NCBI GenBank assembly: GCA_002721365.1
Contig: PBKC01000034.1
Location: forward strand, 1 to 50,412
DNA from: Rhodospirillaceae bacterium
GTDB lineage: Bacteria > Pseudomonadota > Alphaproteobacteria > GCA-2721365
Direction: 5' to 3'
Length of the DNA stretch: 50,412 nt
In this document: positions 32,554 to 40,601 of the stretch, piece after piece
Layout of the letters: each line of letters starts with the position of its first letter
How positions within the stretch are numbered: position 1 is the first letter of the stretch
Made by a program: the position numbers and the translations under genes
Notes under the pieces: model-generated
What the model was told of the DNA's origin: nothing
What the model saw: only the letters and a program-made list of their open reading frames with translations
Databases searched by the model: none

Positions 32554-33030
32554 GTGGCTCACACCGTTTCGCTGTTTGTCGTATTGGCTGCCGTGTGGCT
32601 TCTGCTGTCCGGGCATTTCACGGCGTTCCTGCTGACGCTCGGCCTCCTTTCTTGCCTGTTCGTGGTCTACATCGCCCACCGGATGGACGTGGTCGATCAT
32701 GAGAGCCATCCGCTCCACATCGGCCATCTGCTCCCGATCTACTGGGTGTGGCTGATCAAGGAGATCATCAAGGCGAACATCGACGTCACCAAGCGGATCC
32801 TGAACCCCAAGCTGCCGATCTCGCCCGTTCTCTTCACGGTGCCGGCCACCCAGCGAACCGACCTGGGCAAGGTCATCTACGCCAATTCGATCACCCTGAC
32901 ACCCGGCACCGTCTCCACCGACGTCGGCGCGGACACGATCCAAGTGCATGCCTTGAGCGAAGAAGGAGCCGAAGACCTGCGCGGCGGTGCGATGGGACGG
33001 CGGGTGACCGAATTCGAGGGCAAGCCATGA
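32554..33030 (+). CDS. mnhE: Mrp-type cation/proton antiporter subunit E
   Basis: I choose the GTG at 32554 (VAHTVSLFVV, 158 residues) because membrane helices start there and CAGGGGGCAGG-like purines precede; the frame is open further upstream. Two N-terminal hydrophobic helices are followed by the conserved WVWLIKEIIKANIDVTKRIL and YANSITLTPGTVSTDVG segments of MnhE/MrpE. MrpE is a structural subunit of the multi-subunit Na+(K+)/H+ antiporter in the inner membrane. Its stop overlaps the next start (ATGA). It is the first gene of a ten-gene operon. Confidence 0.92.
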   Translation: MAHTVSLFVVLAAVWLLLSGHFTAFLLTLGLLSCLFVVYIAHRMDVVDHESHPLHIGHLLPIYWVWLIKEIIKANIDVTKRILNPKLPISPVLFTVPATQRTDLGKVIYANSITLTPGTVSTDVGADTIQVHALSEEGAEDLRGGAMGRRVTEFEGKP

Positions 33031-33305
33031 AGTTCATCATCGTCGCCATCGCCATCCTGGTGACGATGGCGATGGCCATTTTCCGCGCGGCGAAGGGACC
33101 GACCGCCTTTGACCGGGTCCTTGCGGCCAACATGTTCGGGACCAAGACCGTGCTGCTGATCGGCGTGGTCGGCTATATCGCCGGGCGTCCGGACTTCCTG
33201 GACCTCGCTCTCCTTTACGCGCTGCTCAATTTCGTCGGCATCATCGCCATGCTGCGTTTCATCAAGATCGGCCATTTCGGCGACGGCAAGCCGGTGGACC
33301 GCTGA
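33027..33305 (+). CDS. mnhF: Mrp-type antiporter subunit F
   Basis: The 92-residue protein has three membrane helices and the MrpF segments AKGPTAFDRVLAANMFGTKT and FLDLALLYALLNFVGIIAML. It overlaps mnhE (4 nt) and the next gene (1 nt), typical of strict translational coupling and fixed stoichiometry in the Mrp complex. Confidence 0.93.
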   Translation: MKFIIVAIAILVTMAMAIFRAAKGPTAFDRVLAANMFGTKTVLLIGVVGYIAGRPDFLDLALLYALLNFVGIIAMLRFIKIGHFGDGKPVDR

Positions 33306-33742
33306 TGGAGGTGATCCAGGACATCTTCGGCTGGGCCTTCCTGATGGGAGGCGCATTCTTCCTCCTGGTCGGCGGCATCGGCGTCCTGCGCATGCCCGAT
33401 TTCTTCACCCGGATGCACGCGGCCGGGATTACCGACACGATGGGTGCCGGGCTGGTGCTGATCGGTCTGATGATCGAGTCGGGCTTCACGCTCAATACCG
33501 CCAAGCTGCTCCTGATGCTGTTCTTCCTGCTGTTCACCAGCCCGGTGTCATCGCACGCGACGGCCCATGCGGCCCTCCTTGCCGGGCTGAAGCCCTGGCG
33601 CCGTGGCGATAAGCCGGCGAAGTCCCTGCCCGATCCACGCACGGCGGGAGCGATCATGACGACCACCGAACCGGCACAGCCCAAGTCCCGCACGGCATCG
33701 CCGCAGCGACGCAACGGGCCACACAAGGGAGGCCGGCGATAG
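33305..33742 (+). CDS. mnhG: Mrp-type antiporter subunit G
   Basis: The 145-residue protein begins with MrpG segments GGIGVLRMPDFFTRMHAAGI and DTMGAGLVLIGLMIESGF, then LFTSPVSSHATAHAAL. Three membrane helices cover about residues 1-100; the last 45 residues are a basic, polar extension. The start overlaps the mnhF stop (TGATG). The stop TAG overlaps the presumed ATA start of the next gene. Confidence 0.92.
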   Translation: MEVIQDIFGWAFLMGGAFFLLVGGIGVLRMPDFFTRMHAAGITDTMGAGLVLIGLMIESGFTLNTAKLLLMLFFLLFTSPVSSHATAHAALLAGLKPWRRGDKPAKSLPDPRTAGAIMTTTEPAQPKSRTASPQRRNGPHKGGRR

Positions 33743-34284
33743 AAAACGTCGTCGATATCGCCCTTTTGGCGTTCCTCATGGTCGTGGCCCTGACCATCGT
33801 CTGGCTGCGGAACATGTTCGCCGTCGTGATGCTGAGCGGCATCTACAGCTTCTTGATGGCGAGCATCTTCGTGGTCCTGGACGCGGTGGACGTGGCCTTC
33901 ACCGAGGCCGCCGTCGGGGCGGGCATCTCGACCGTGCTCGGGCTCACCGCGCTGTCGCTCACCACCGAACGGGAAAAGACGCCCCGACACAGGCCGTTCC
34001 TGCCGTTGTTCGTGGTCGCCGTCACCGGCGCGGTGCTGCTTTACGTGACGCCCGACATGCCCAGTTTCGGTGACGCCTCGGCGCCGGTCCACCACCATGT
34101 GGCACCGCGCTACATCGAGGACTCGATCCCGGCGACGACGGTTCCCAACGTCGTCACCGCCGTCCTGGCCAGCTACCGCGGTTATGACACGCTCGGCGAA
34201 ACGACGGTGATCTTCACCGCCGGCATCGGTGTCGTGCTGCTGCTCGGCCGCCGCCGCAAGAAACAACAGGAAGGCGAGAAATGA
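33739..34284 (+). CDS. MrpA C-terminal-like (MbhD/MbhE-type) antiporter subunit, probable ATA start
   Basis: The protein matches the DUF4040/MbhD plus MbhE part that in canonical Mrp is the C-terminus of MrpA: WLRNMFAVVMLSGIYSFLMA, VDVAFTEAAVGAGISTVLGL and NVVTAVLASYRGYDTLGETT. Homologues begin with an (M)ENVVDIALL-like helix, whose codons here run from 33739. That codon is ATA, placed 6 nt after a strong SD (AAGGGAGG, 33725-33732) and overlapping the mnhG stop. No ATG, GTG or CTG occurs before the helix; TTG at 33766 would lose half of it and has no SD. I therefore propose a non-canonical ATA start (181 residues). Confidence 0.82.
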   Translation: MENVVDIALLAFLMVVALTIVWLRNMFAVVMLSGIYSFLMASIFVVLDAVDVAFTEAAVGAGISTVLGLTALSLTTEREKTPRHRPFLPLFVVAVTGAVLLYVTPDMPSFGDASAPVHHHVAPRYIEDSIPATTVPNVVTAVLASYRGYDTLGETTVIFTAGIGVVLLLGRRRKKQQEGEK

Positions 34285-34700
34285 CCGACCTGCTGGTTCT
34301 CAGGGTGGTCGTCAAGCTGCTGATCCCGTTCATCCTTCTGTTCGGCCTCTATGTGCAGATGCACGGCGACTACGGACCGGGCGGGGGCTTCCAGGCCGGC
34401 GTCATCTTCGGCAGCGGCTTCATCCTGTACGGCATGGTGTTCGGTCTGGAGACGATGGAGCGCGTGGCGCCGATGCGGCTGATCGGCGTGATGATCGGGC
34501 TGGGTGTCCTGATCTATGCCGGAACCGGCTATGTCACCATGGCTCTGGGCGGCCTGTTCCTCGAATACGGGCTGCTCGATCATCACGACCCGTCCCACGG
34601 CCAGCATTACGGCATCTTCTCGGTGGAAGCGGGCGTTGGCATCACCGTCGCATCGGTGATGATCCTCATCTTCCACACCTTCGCCTCGCGGAAAGGCTGA
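34281..34700 (+). CDS. mnhB: Mrp-type antiporter subunit B
   Basis: The 139-residue, four-helix protein carries the MrpB hallmark YVQMHGDYGPGGGFQAGVIF, where the HGxxxPGGGFQ loop is conserved, and later YGIFSVEAGVGITVASVMI. Start overlaps the previous stop (ATGA). In the complex it bridges the A/C side and the D side. Confidence 0.95.
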   Translation: MTDLLVLRVVVKLLIPFILLFGLYVQMHGDYGPGGGFQAGVIFGSGFILYGMVFGLETMERVAPMRLIGVMIGLGVLIYAGTGYVTMALGGLFLEYGLLDHHDPSHGQHYGIFSVEAGVGITVASVMILIFHTFASRKG

Positions 34701-34703
34701 AGC

Positions 34704-35054
34704 GTGTCGCTGCTCGGGCACTACAACTACTGGATCGTCGTCGTCCTCATGATGGTCGGCTTCTACGTGGTTATCGACCGCGGGAACCTGCTGAAGAAGC
34801 TGATCGGCCTCAACATGTTCCAGACGGCCGTGTTCCTGCTCTACATCTCGATGGGCAAGATCGAAGGCGGCACTGCGCCGATCATCTGGGAAGGCGGCGG
34901 GCCCTACTCCAATCCGCTGCCCCACGTTCTGATCCTGACCGCCATCGTCGTCGGCGTCGCTACCCTGGCGCTCGGCCTCGGCCTCGTGGTCCGCATCCGC
35001 GAGGCTTACGGAACGGTCGAAGAGGACGAAATCCGCGAGCAGGACGACCCATGA
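34704..35054 (+). CDS. mnhC: Mrp-type antiporter subunit C (NuoK-like)
   Basis: The GTG at 34704 starts a 116-residue protein with three helices and the MrpC/NuoK pattern LKKLIGLNMFQTAVFLLYIS, then NPLPHVLILTAIVVGVATLA. NuoK-like subunits form part of the lateral proton path. Start is 3 nt after the mnhB stop; stop overlaps the next ATG. Confidence 0.94.
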   Translation: MSLLGHYNYWIVVVLMMVGFYVVIDRGNLLKKLIGLNMFQTAVFLLYISMGKIEGGTAPIIWEGGGPYSNPLPHVLILTAIVVGVATLALGLGLVVRIREAYGTVEEDEIREQDDP

Positions 35055-36532
35055 TCGCTGCCAACCTGCCAGCCCTGCAGGTGGTCCTCCCGCTTGCCGG
35101 CGCCCCCATATGCGCGATCCTGGGCCGGCGCTGGTACGGCTGGCTGATCGCCACTGCCCTGTGCTGGGCCACCTTCGCCATCTCGGTGCTGCTATACGTC
35201 CAGGTCGCCGAAAACGGGCCGATCTCCTACATGCTCGGCAACTGGATGGCGCCCTGGGGTATCGAGTACCGGCTCGACCGTATAGGCGCCCTGGTGTTGA
35301 TCATCGTCTCCGGGATCGCCGCCGTGTCGGCGCCGTTCGCGTTCCACAGCGTGCACGCGGAGATCCCCGAGGACCAGCACCGCTATTTCTACACGGCGTT
35401 CCTGCTCGCCATGACCGGCCTGCTCGGCATGGCGATCACCGGCGACGTGTTCAACCTGTTCGTGTTCCTGGAAATCTCGTCCTTGTCGAGCTATGCGCTC
35501 ATCAGCCTGGGGCGCGACCGCAAGGCCCTGTTCGCGAGCTTCCAGTACCTGATCCTCGGCACGATCGGCGCGACGTTCATCGTCATCGGCATCGGCCTGA
35601 TCTACATGATGACCGGGACGCTGAACATGGCGGACCTCGCGGTGCGCCTGCCCGCGGTGGCCGGCAATCGGGTGGTCGATGCCGGCTTCGTCTTCATCCT
35701 GGTCGGCGTCGCCATCAAGCTCGCGGTGTTCCCGCTGCATCTGTGGCTGCCGAACGCCTACGCCTACGCACCGTCGGTGGTCTCGGCGTTCCTGGCGGCG
35801 ACGGCGACCAAGGTCGCCGCCTACATGATGTTCCGCTTCGTCTTCACCGTGTTCGGCGTCGAGTTCTCGTTCGATCAGATGCAGCTCAGCTGGCTGCTGG
35901 TGCCGCTGGCGCTGATCGCCGCGGTCACCGGATCGCTGGTGGCGATCTTCCAGGACGACCTCAAGCGCCTGCTGGCCTATTCCAGCGTCGCGCAGATCGG
36001 CTACATCGTCCTCGGCATCGGCTTGGCGACCCAGGACAGCGTCACCGCCGCGGTCGTTCACCTGTTCAACCACGCGCTGATGAAAGGCGCCCTGTTCATG
36101 GCGCTGGGCGCGGTGATGCTGCGTGTGGGGTCGGTCGATATCAACGCCATCCGCGGCCTGGGCGCGCGCATGCCGCTCACCATGGCGGCGATCGTGATCG
36201 GTGGTCTCAGCCTGATCGGCGTGCCGGCCACCGTCGGCTTCATCACCAAGTGGTATCTGGTCATTGCCGCCCTGGAGACGGGATGGTGGGAGATCGCGGT
36301 GATCGTTCTGTTCAGCTCGCTGCTCGCCATCATCTATGTCTGGCGCATCGTCGAGGCCGCCTATTTCAGTGAGCCGTCGGAGACGGGCGCGACGGTGACC
36401 GAGGCGCCCTGGCCCATGGTCGCATCGACCTGGGTGCTGGCGGCGGCATGCCTCTATTTCGGTCTCGACACCCGCCTGCCGGTCGGCGCCGCCACCGAGG
36501 CCGCGCGTGCTCTGCTCGGAGGGACGCCATGA
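35051..36532 (+). CDS. mnhD: Mrp antiporter-like subunit D (first)
   Basis: The 493-residue, about 14-helix protein belongs to the NuoL/M/N-MrpA/D family. The TM5 Glu lies in FVFLEISSLSSYALISLG, the TM7 Lys in IKLAVFPLHLWLPNAYAYAP and the TM8 Lys in LAATATKVAAYMMFR, all required for ion or proton movement in relatives. It is closest to MrpD by APSVVSAFLAATATK. Start overlaps mnhC, stop overlaps the next start. Confidence 0.93.
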   Translation: MIAANLPALQVVLPLAGAPICAILGRRWYGWLIATALCWATFAISVLLYVQVAENGPISYMLGNWMAPWGIEYRLDRIGALVLIIVSGIAAVSAPFAFHSVHAEIPEDQHRYFYTAFLLAMTGLLGMAITGDVFNLFVFLEISSLSSYALISLGRDRKALFASFQYLILGTIGATFIVIGIGLIYMMTGTLNMADLAVRLPAVAGNRVVDAGFVFILVGVAIKLAVFPLHLWLPNAYAYAPSVVSAFLAATATKVAAYMMFRFVFTVFGVEFSFDQMQLSWLLVPLALIAAVTGSLVAIFQDDLKRLLAYSSVAQIGYIVLGIGLATQDSVTAAVVHLFNHALMKGALFMALGAVMLRVGSVDINAIRGLGARMPLTMAAIVIGGLSLIGVPATVGFITKWYLVIAALETGWWEIAVIVLFSSLLAIIYVWRIVEAAYFSEPSETGATVTEAPWPMVASTWVLAAACLYFGLDTRLPVGAATEAARALLGGTP

Positions 36533-38004
36533 CGGCGGATCAGCTCGTCGGCTACGCGCCCTTCCTGCCCTTCGTCGGCGCCGGGGTGATCTGGCTCGCC
36601 GGCCCGCGACCCAATGTGCGCGAGGCCTGCACGCTGATCACCGCCGGCCTGCTGTTCATCATGGTGGCGGCGATCCTGCCGACCGTCATGGATGGCGGCC
36701 GGCCAGGCGTCACCCTGTTCGACGTCGTCCCCGGCATCTCGATCGCCTTCGAGGTCGAGCCGCTGGGCATGCTGTTCGCGATGATCGCCGCCTTCCTGTG
36801 GATCCCGAACTCGATCTACTCGATCGGCTACATGCGGGCGCATCACGAGGAAAACCAGACCCGCTATTACGCCTGCTTCGCCCTGGCGCTGGGCAGCGCG
36901 ATCGGCGTGGCCTTCGCGGCCAACATGTTCACGCTGTTCCTGTTCTACGAGGTGCTGTCGGTCTGCACCTACCCGCTGGTCACCCATGCCGGGACGCCGG
37001 AGGCCAAACGGTCGGGCCGCATCTATCTCGGCATCCTGCTCGGCACCTCGATCGGCTTCCAGCTTCTGGCGATCCTGTGGACCTACGTCCTCGCCGGCAC
37101 GCTCGATTTCCGCCCCGAAGGTCTGCTCGCCGGCCGGGCCTCGGAAGCGGTGATCGCCATCCTGTTCGCCCTCTACATCTTCGGCATCGGCAAGGCGGCG
37201 CTGATGCCGTTCCACCGCTGGCTGCCGGCGGCGATGGTGGCACCGACTCCGGTCAGCGCGCTGCTGCATGCAGTGGCGGTGGTCAAGGCGGGCGTGTTCA
37301 CGGTGATGAAGGTCGTGGTCTACGTCTTCGGGCTCGACCTGATGCAGACCGCCAATCCGGGCACCTGGCTGCCCTGGCTCGCCTCGTTCACCATCCTGAC
37401 CGCGTCGTTCATCGCGCTGACCAAGGACAATCTGAAGGCAAGGCTGGCGTATTCGACCGTGAGCCAGCTTTCCTACATCGTCCTCGGCGCCTCGCTGGCG
37501 ACGAGCTGGAGCATCGTCGGCGGCGGCATGCACATCCTCATGCACGCCTTCGGCAAGATCACCCTGTTCTTCTGCGCCGGCGCCATCATGGTTACCGCGC
37601 ACAAGACCGAGATCAGCGACATGACCGGCATCGGCCGGACGATGCCGCTCACCATGTTCGCCTTCCTGCTGGGGGCCCTGAGCGTGATCGGCCTGCCGCC
37701 GATGGGCGGGACCTGGAGCAAGTGGTATCTGGCGATGGGCGCCATGCAGGCCGACCAGATCGTCTTCGTGGTCGTGCTGCTGATCAGCAGCCTGCTCAAC
37801 ATCGCCTATTTCATGCCGATCGTGGTCAACGCCTTCTTCGTCGACCGGGGCGGCAGCCATGCCCATACGGGGATCAAGGAAGCGCCGCTCGCCTGCCTGA
37901 TCCCGCTGCTGATTACCGCGATAGGATCGCTGCTTCTGTTCCTGTTCCCCGATCCCGCCTATCAGCTGCTTCTGCAGATCGTCGAGCCATTGACGGTGCC
38001 GTGA
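36529..38004 (+). CDS. Mrp antiporter-like subunit (second, MrpA/NuoL-like motif)
   Basis: This 491-residue member of the same family keeps the Glu in LFLFYEVLSVCTYPLVTH and the Lys pair in GIGKAALMPFHRWLPAAM and VVKAGVFTVMK. Its APTPVSALLHAVAVVKAG motif is the MrpA/NuoL form. It probably stands in for the N-terminal part of MrpA, whose C-terminal part is the separate 33739-34284 gene. The ATG at 36529 overlaps the preceding stop by 4 nt. Confidence 0.92.
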   Translation: MTADQLVGYAPFLPFVGAGVIWLAGPRPNVREACTLITAGLLFIMVAAILPTVMDGGRPGVTLFDVVPGISIAFEVEPLGMLFAMIAAFLWIPNSIYSIGYMRAHHEENQTRYYACFALALGSAIGVAFAANMFTLFLFYEVLSVCTYPLVTHAGTPEAKRSGRIYLGILLGTSIGFQLLAILWTYVLAGTLDFRPEGLLAGRASEAVIAILFALYIFGIGKAALMPFHRWLPAAMVAPTPVSALLHAVAVVKAGVFTVMKVVVYVFGLDLMQTANPGTWLPWLASFTILTASFIALTKDNLKARLAYSTVSQLSYIVLGASLATSWSIVGGGMHILMHAFGKITLFFCAGAIMVTAHKTEISDMTGIGRTMPLTMFAFLLGALSVIGLPPMGGTWSKWYLAMGAMQADQIVFVVVLLISSLLNIAYFMPIVVNAFFVDRGGSHAHTGIKEAPLACLIPLLITAIGSLLLFLFPDPAYQLLLQIVEPLTVP

Positions 38005-38005
38005 G

Positions 38006-38254
38006 ATGAACGACGAAAAGAGATACTGGCTGGACGAGCGCCGCAACGTAAAGAAGGTGCTGCTGGCGCTCTATATCGTCTGCGGCGTCCTGCTGCTGCT
38101 CGATCTTTTCTATCACAAGCACGTCCACTACCCCTTCGAGGGCTGGTTCGGCTTCTATGGAATCTACGGCTTCGTCGCCTGCGTGATCCTGGTCCTTCTG
38201 GCGAAGGAGCTGCGCAAGCTCGTGTCGCGTTCGGAAGATTATTATGATCGGTGA
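38006..38254 (+). CDS. Small two-helix membrane protein in the Mrp operon
   Basis: The 82-residue product has a charged N-terminus (MNDEKRYWLDERRNVKK), helix one (about 18-36), a HKHVHYPFEGWFGFYGIYG loop, helix two (to about 67) and a charged tail. It starts 1 nt after one antiporter subunit and overlaps the next by 11 nt, so it is surely translated with them. I do not recognise it among the seven standard Mrp subunits. Confidence 0.85.
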   Translation: MNDEKRYWLDERRNVKKVLLALYIVCGVLLLLDLFYHKHVHYPFEGWFGFYGIYGFVACVILVLLAKELRKLVSRSEDYYDR

Positions 38255-39944
38255 GCTGCCGCCGTTCCTGATCCTGCTGGTCGGCGCGCTGCTGATCCCA
38301 CTGTTCCGCGGCCGGGGCCAGCCGATCTTCGCGCTGGTCGTCATCGCATTCGGCTTTCTGAACCTCCTCTCTCTCGACTACGGCATCTATTGGCAGCTGC
38401 CGTTGTTCGACTACACGCTGGTATTCGGGCGGCTGGACAGGCTGGCCTTCCTGTTCACGCTTCTGTTCCACATCGCCGCCGCCATCGGATTCATCTTCGC
38501 CCTCCATGTCCGCGACGGCATGCAGCACGTGGCGGCGCTCGCCTATGCCGCCGGCGCGGTCGGCGCGGTCATGGCCGGCGATCTCATCACCCTGTTCCTG
38601 TTCTGGGAAATCCTGGCGCTTGCCTCGGTGTTCCTTGTCTGGGCGCGGCGGACAGAGGCCGCCCGCGGCGCCGGCATGCGCTATTTCCTGTTCAACGTCG
38701 TATCGGGCCTGCTGCTGCTGACCGGCGCCATCGTCCATATCCACAACACCGGCTCGATCGCCTTCGAGAACTTCGGCCTCGACGGCAGCCTCGGCACGCT
38801 GCTGATCTTCCTCGCCTTCGGCATCAAATGCGCGTGGCCGTTCTTCCATACCTGGCTCACCGACGCCTATCCGGAGGCGACCCCGACCGGCACCGTCTTC
38901 CTGACCGCCTTCACCACCAAGACAGCGGTCTACGCCCTCGCCCGTGCCTTCCCCGGCACCGAGATCCTGATCCCGATCGGCACGGTGATGGCCGCCTTCC
39001 CGATCTTCTACGCGGTGATCGAGAACGACCTCCGCCGGGTGCTGGCCTACAGCATGATCAACCAGATCGGCTTCATGGTCGTGGGCGTCGGCATCGGCAC
39101 TGACCTCGCGCTCAACGGCGCGGTCAGCCACGCCTTCAACGACGTGCTGTTCAAGGGCCTCCTCATGATGAGCATGGGCGCCGTGCTGCAGATGACGGGC
39201 CGGATGAACGGCTCCGACCTCGGCGGGCTCTACAAGTCGATGCCGATCACCACCGTGCTCTGTATCGTCGGCGCCGCCTCGATCTCGGCCTTCCCGCTGT
39301 TCAGCGGCTTCGTCAGCAAGTCGATGGTGATGACCGCCGCCGCCGAGGAAGGCCATACCATCGTCTTCCTGGTGCTGCTGTTCGCGTCCGCCGGCGTGTT
39401 CCACCATGCCGGCATCAAGATCCCCTACTTCGCCTTCTTCGCCCACGATTCCGGGATCAGGACCACCGAACCGCCAACCAACATGCTGGTGGCGATGGGC
39501 ATCGCCGCCGTGGCCTGCATCTTCATCGGCTCCTATCCCGACCTGCTCTACAGCCTGCTGCCATGGCCTGTGGACTACGAGCCCTACACGCTCACCCACG
39601 TCATCACCCAGACGCAGCTTCTGTTCTGGTCGGCTCTGGCGTTCGCGCTGCTGATGGCGAGCGGCCTCTATCCGCCCGAGCTCAGGCTGATCAACATCGA
39701 CACCGACTGGCTGTACCGGCGGCTCGGTTACGGCACCATGCTCGCCTTCCGCAATGGCTTCGCGAGCTCGTTCCAGTCGGCGAACACCGGCATCCGACCA
39801 TGGCTCGGTCGGATCTACGACCGCATCCACGCCCATCACGGGCCGCAGGGCGTACTGGCCCGCACGTGGCCCACGGGCAGCACGGTGCTGTGGATCGCGG
39901 TGATGCTGGGCGGCTATTTGCTGCTGTTCTTCCTGGCCGACTGA
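38244..39944 (+). CDS. Mrp antiporter-like subunit (third)
   Basis: At 566 residues this is the longest of the three NuoL/M/N-like subunits. It keeps the Glu in LFLFWEILALASVFLVW and the Lys pair in FGIKCAWPFFHTWLTDAYPE and FTTKTAVYAL. After the core (about 470 residues) there is a long loop (WLYRRLGYGTMLAFRNGFAS) and a final membrane helix (VMLGGYLLLFFLAD). With two others in the operon this predicts three ion- or proton-translocating modules per complex. Confidence 0.92.
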   Translation: MIGELPPFLILLVGALLIPLFRGRGQPIFALVVIAFGFLNLLSLDYGIYWQLPLFDYTLVFGRLDRLAFLFTLLFHIAAAIGFIFALHVRDGMQHVAALAYAAGAVGAVMAGDLITLFLFWEILALASVFLVWARRTEAARGAGMRYFLFNVVSGLLLLTGAIVHIHNTGSIAFENFGLDGSLGTLLIFLAFGIKCAWPFFHTWLTDAYPEATPTGTVFLTAFTTKTAVYALARAFPGTEILIPIGTVMAAFPIFYAVIENDLRRVLAYSMINQIGFMVVGVGIGTDLALNGAVSHAFNDVLFKGLLMMSMGAVLQMTGRMNGSDLGGLYKSMPITTVLCIVGAASISAFPLFSGFVSKSMVMTAAAEEGHTIVFLVLLFASAGVFHHAGIKIPYFAFFAHDSGIRTTEPPTNMLVAMGIAAVACIFIGSYPDLLYSLLPWPVDYEPYTLTHVITQTQLLFWSALAFALLMASGLYPPELRLINIDTDWLYRRLGYGTMLAFRNGFASSFQSANTGIRPWLGRIYDRIHAHHGPQGVLARTWPTGSTVLWIAVMLGGYLLLFFLAD

Positions 39945-39954
39945 CCGCACCGCC

Positions 39955-40521
39955 ATGGTGCGGCGGGCAGCGCTCCTGGCAGCGCTGTTCCTTTGGCTCG
40001 CCCGCCCGTCCCAGGCCGATGAGCGCCTGCGGGTTGTCTCCGCCTTCGGTGACACGACCGCCCGCACTTATGCAGAGGCCCTCGCGGCTCTCTGGACCGA
40101 GACCGTGACCGGTCTCGCCGCCGAAACCACCAACGCGATCGGCCGCGATACCCTGTTCGAGATGCTGGCCGAGGGACAGTGCGATGCCGCGGTGGCCGAG
40201 CCCCTTACCGAACCGGAGGACCATCCGGGGACGGAGACAGTCTCCCCCGTATCCCTGTTCGTCGCCTACCCGACCCGGACGACCGCCGAGGACGGCACCG
40301 TCGTCACGGCCTGGGTCCAGGTGATCGTTCGCCCGACGATGCCCGAAGACGAGGCCTTCGCCTTGACCCGCGCCGCCTTCGAAGGCGCAGCCCGCCTCCG
40401 CCGCGCCGTTCCGGCCGTCGGCGCGGCGTCCGTCGAGGAAACGGTCGTCAACCTCCGGGGGCCCCTGCATCCGGGGGCCGCGCGGTACCTGGCCGAGCAG
40501 GGATTCCCGCCGCCTGAGTGA
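39955..40521 (+). CDS. Miniature TAXI-family solute-binding protein
   Basis: The 188-residue product has a signal peptide (RRAALLAALFLWLARPSQAD). The mature end is plainly TAXI: VVNLRGPLHPGAARYLAEQG, matching VVPIHPGAARYFREQG of the full-length TAXI protein encoded next. The start (LRVVSAFGDTTARTYAEALA, then GQCDAAVAEP) also fits. About 110 residues are missing from the centre, where the second lobe should be. The frame is intact and codon use normal, so it is a shortened paralogue rather than a fresh pseudogene. The start is 10 nt after the antiporter operon. It may be a regulatory or partner protein; function unknown. Confidence 0.7.
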   Translation: MVRRAALLAALFLWLARPSQADERLRVVSAFGDTTARTYAEALAALWTETVTGLAAETTNAIGRDTLFEMLAEGQCDAAVAEPLTEPEDHPGTETVSPVSLFVAYPTRTTAEDGTVVTAWVQVIVRPTMPEDEAFALTRAAFEGAARLRRAVPAVGAASVEETVVNLRGPLHPGAARYLAEQGFPPPE

Positions 40522-40601
40522 CAGTGCCTCCGCCCGAGGTTGACCGGCCTTCGGGCATCCAAGATCATGGCCGCGACCTTATCAGCCGAACGGACGGACC
40601 C

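Noticed and set aside
36454..40067. Long minus-strand frames (530 and 701 codons) opposite the antiporter subunits
   Set aside because: The plus strand encodes recognisable antiporter subunits; the antisense translations are low-complexity and full of His, Asp and Gln.
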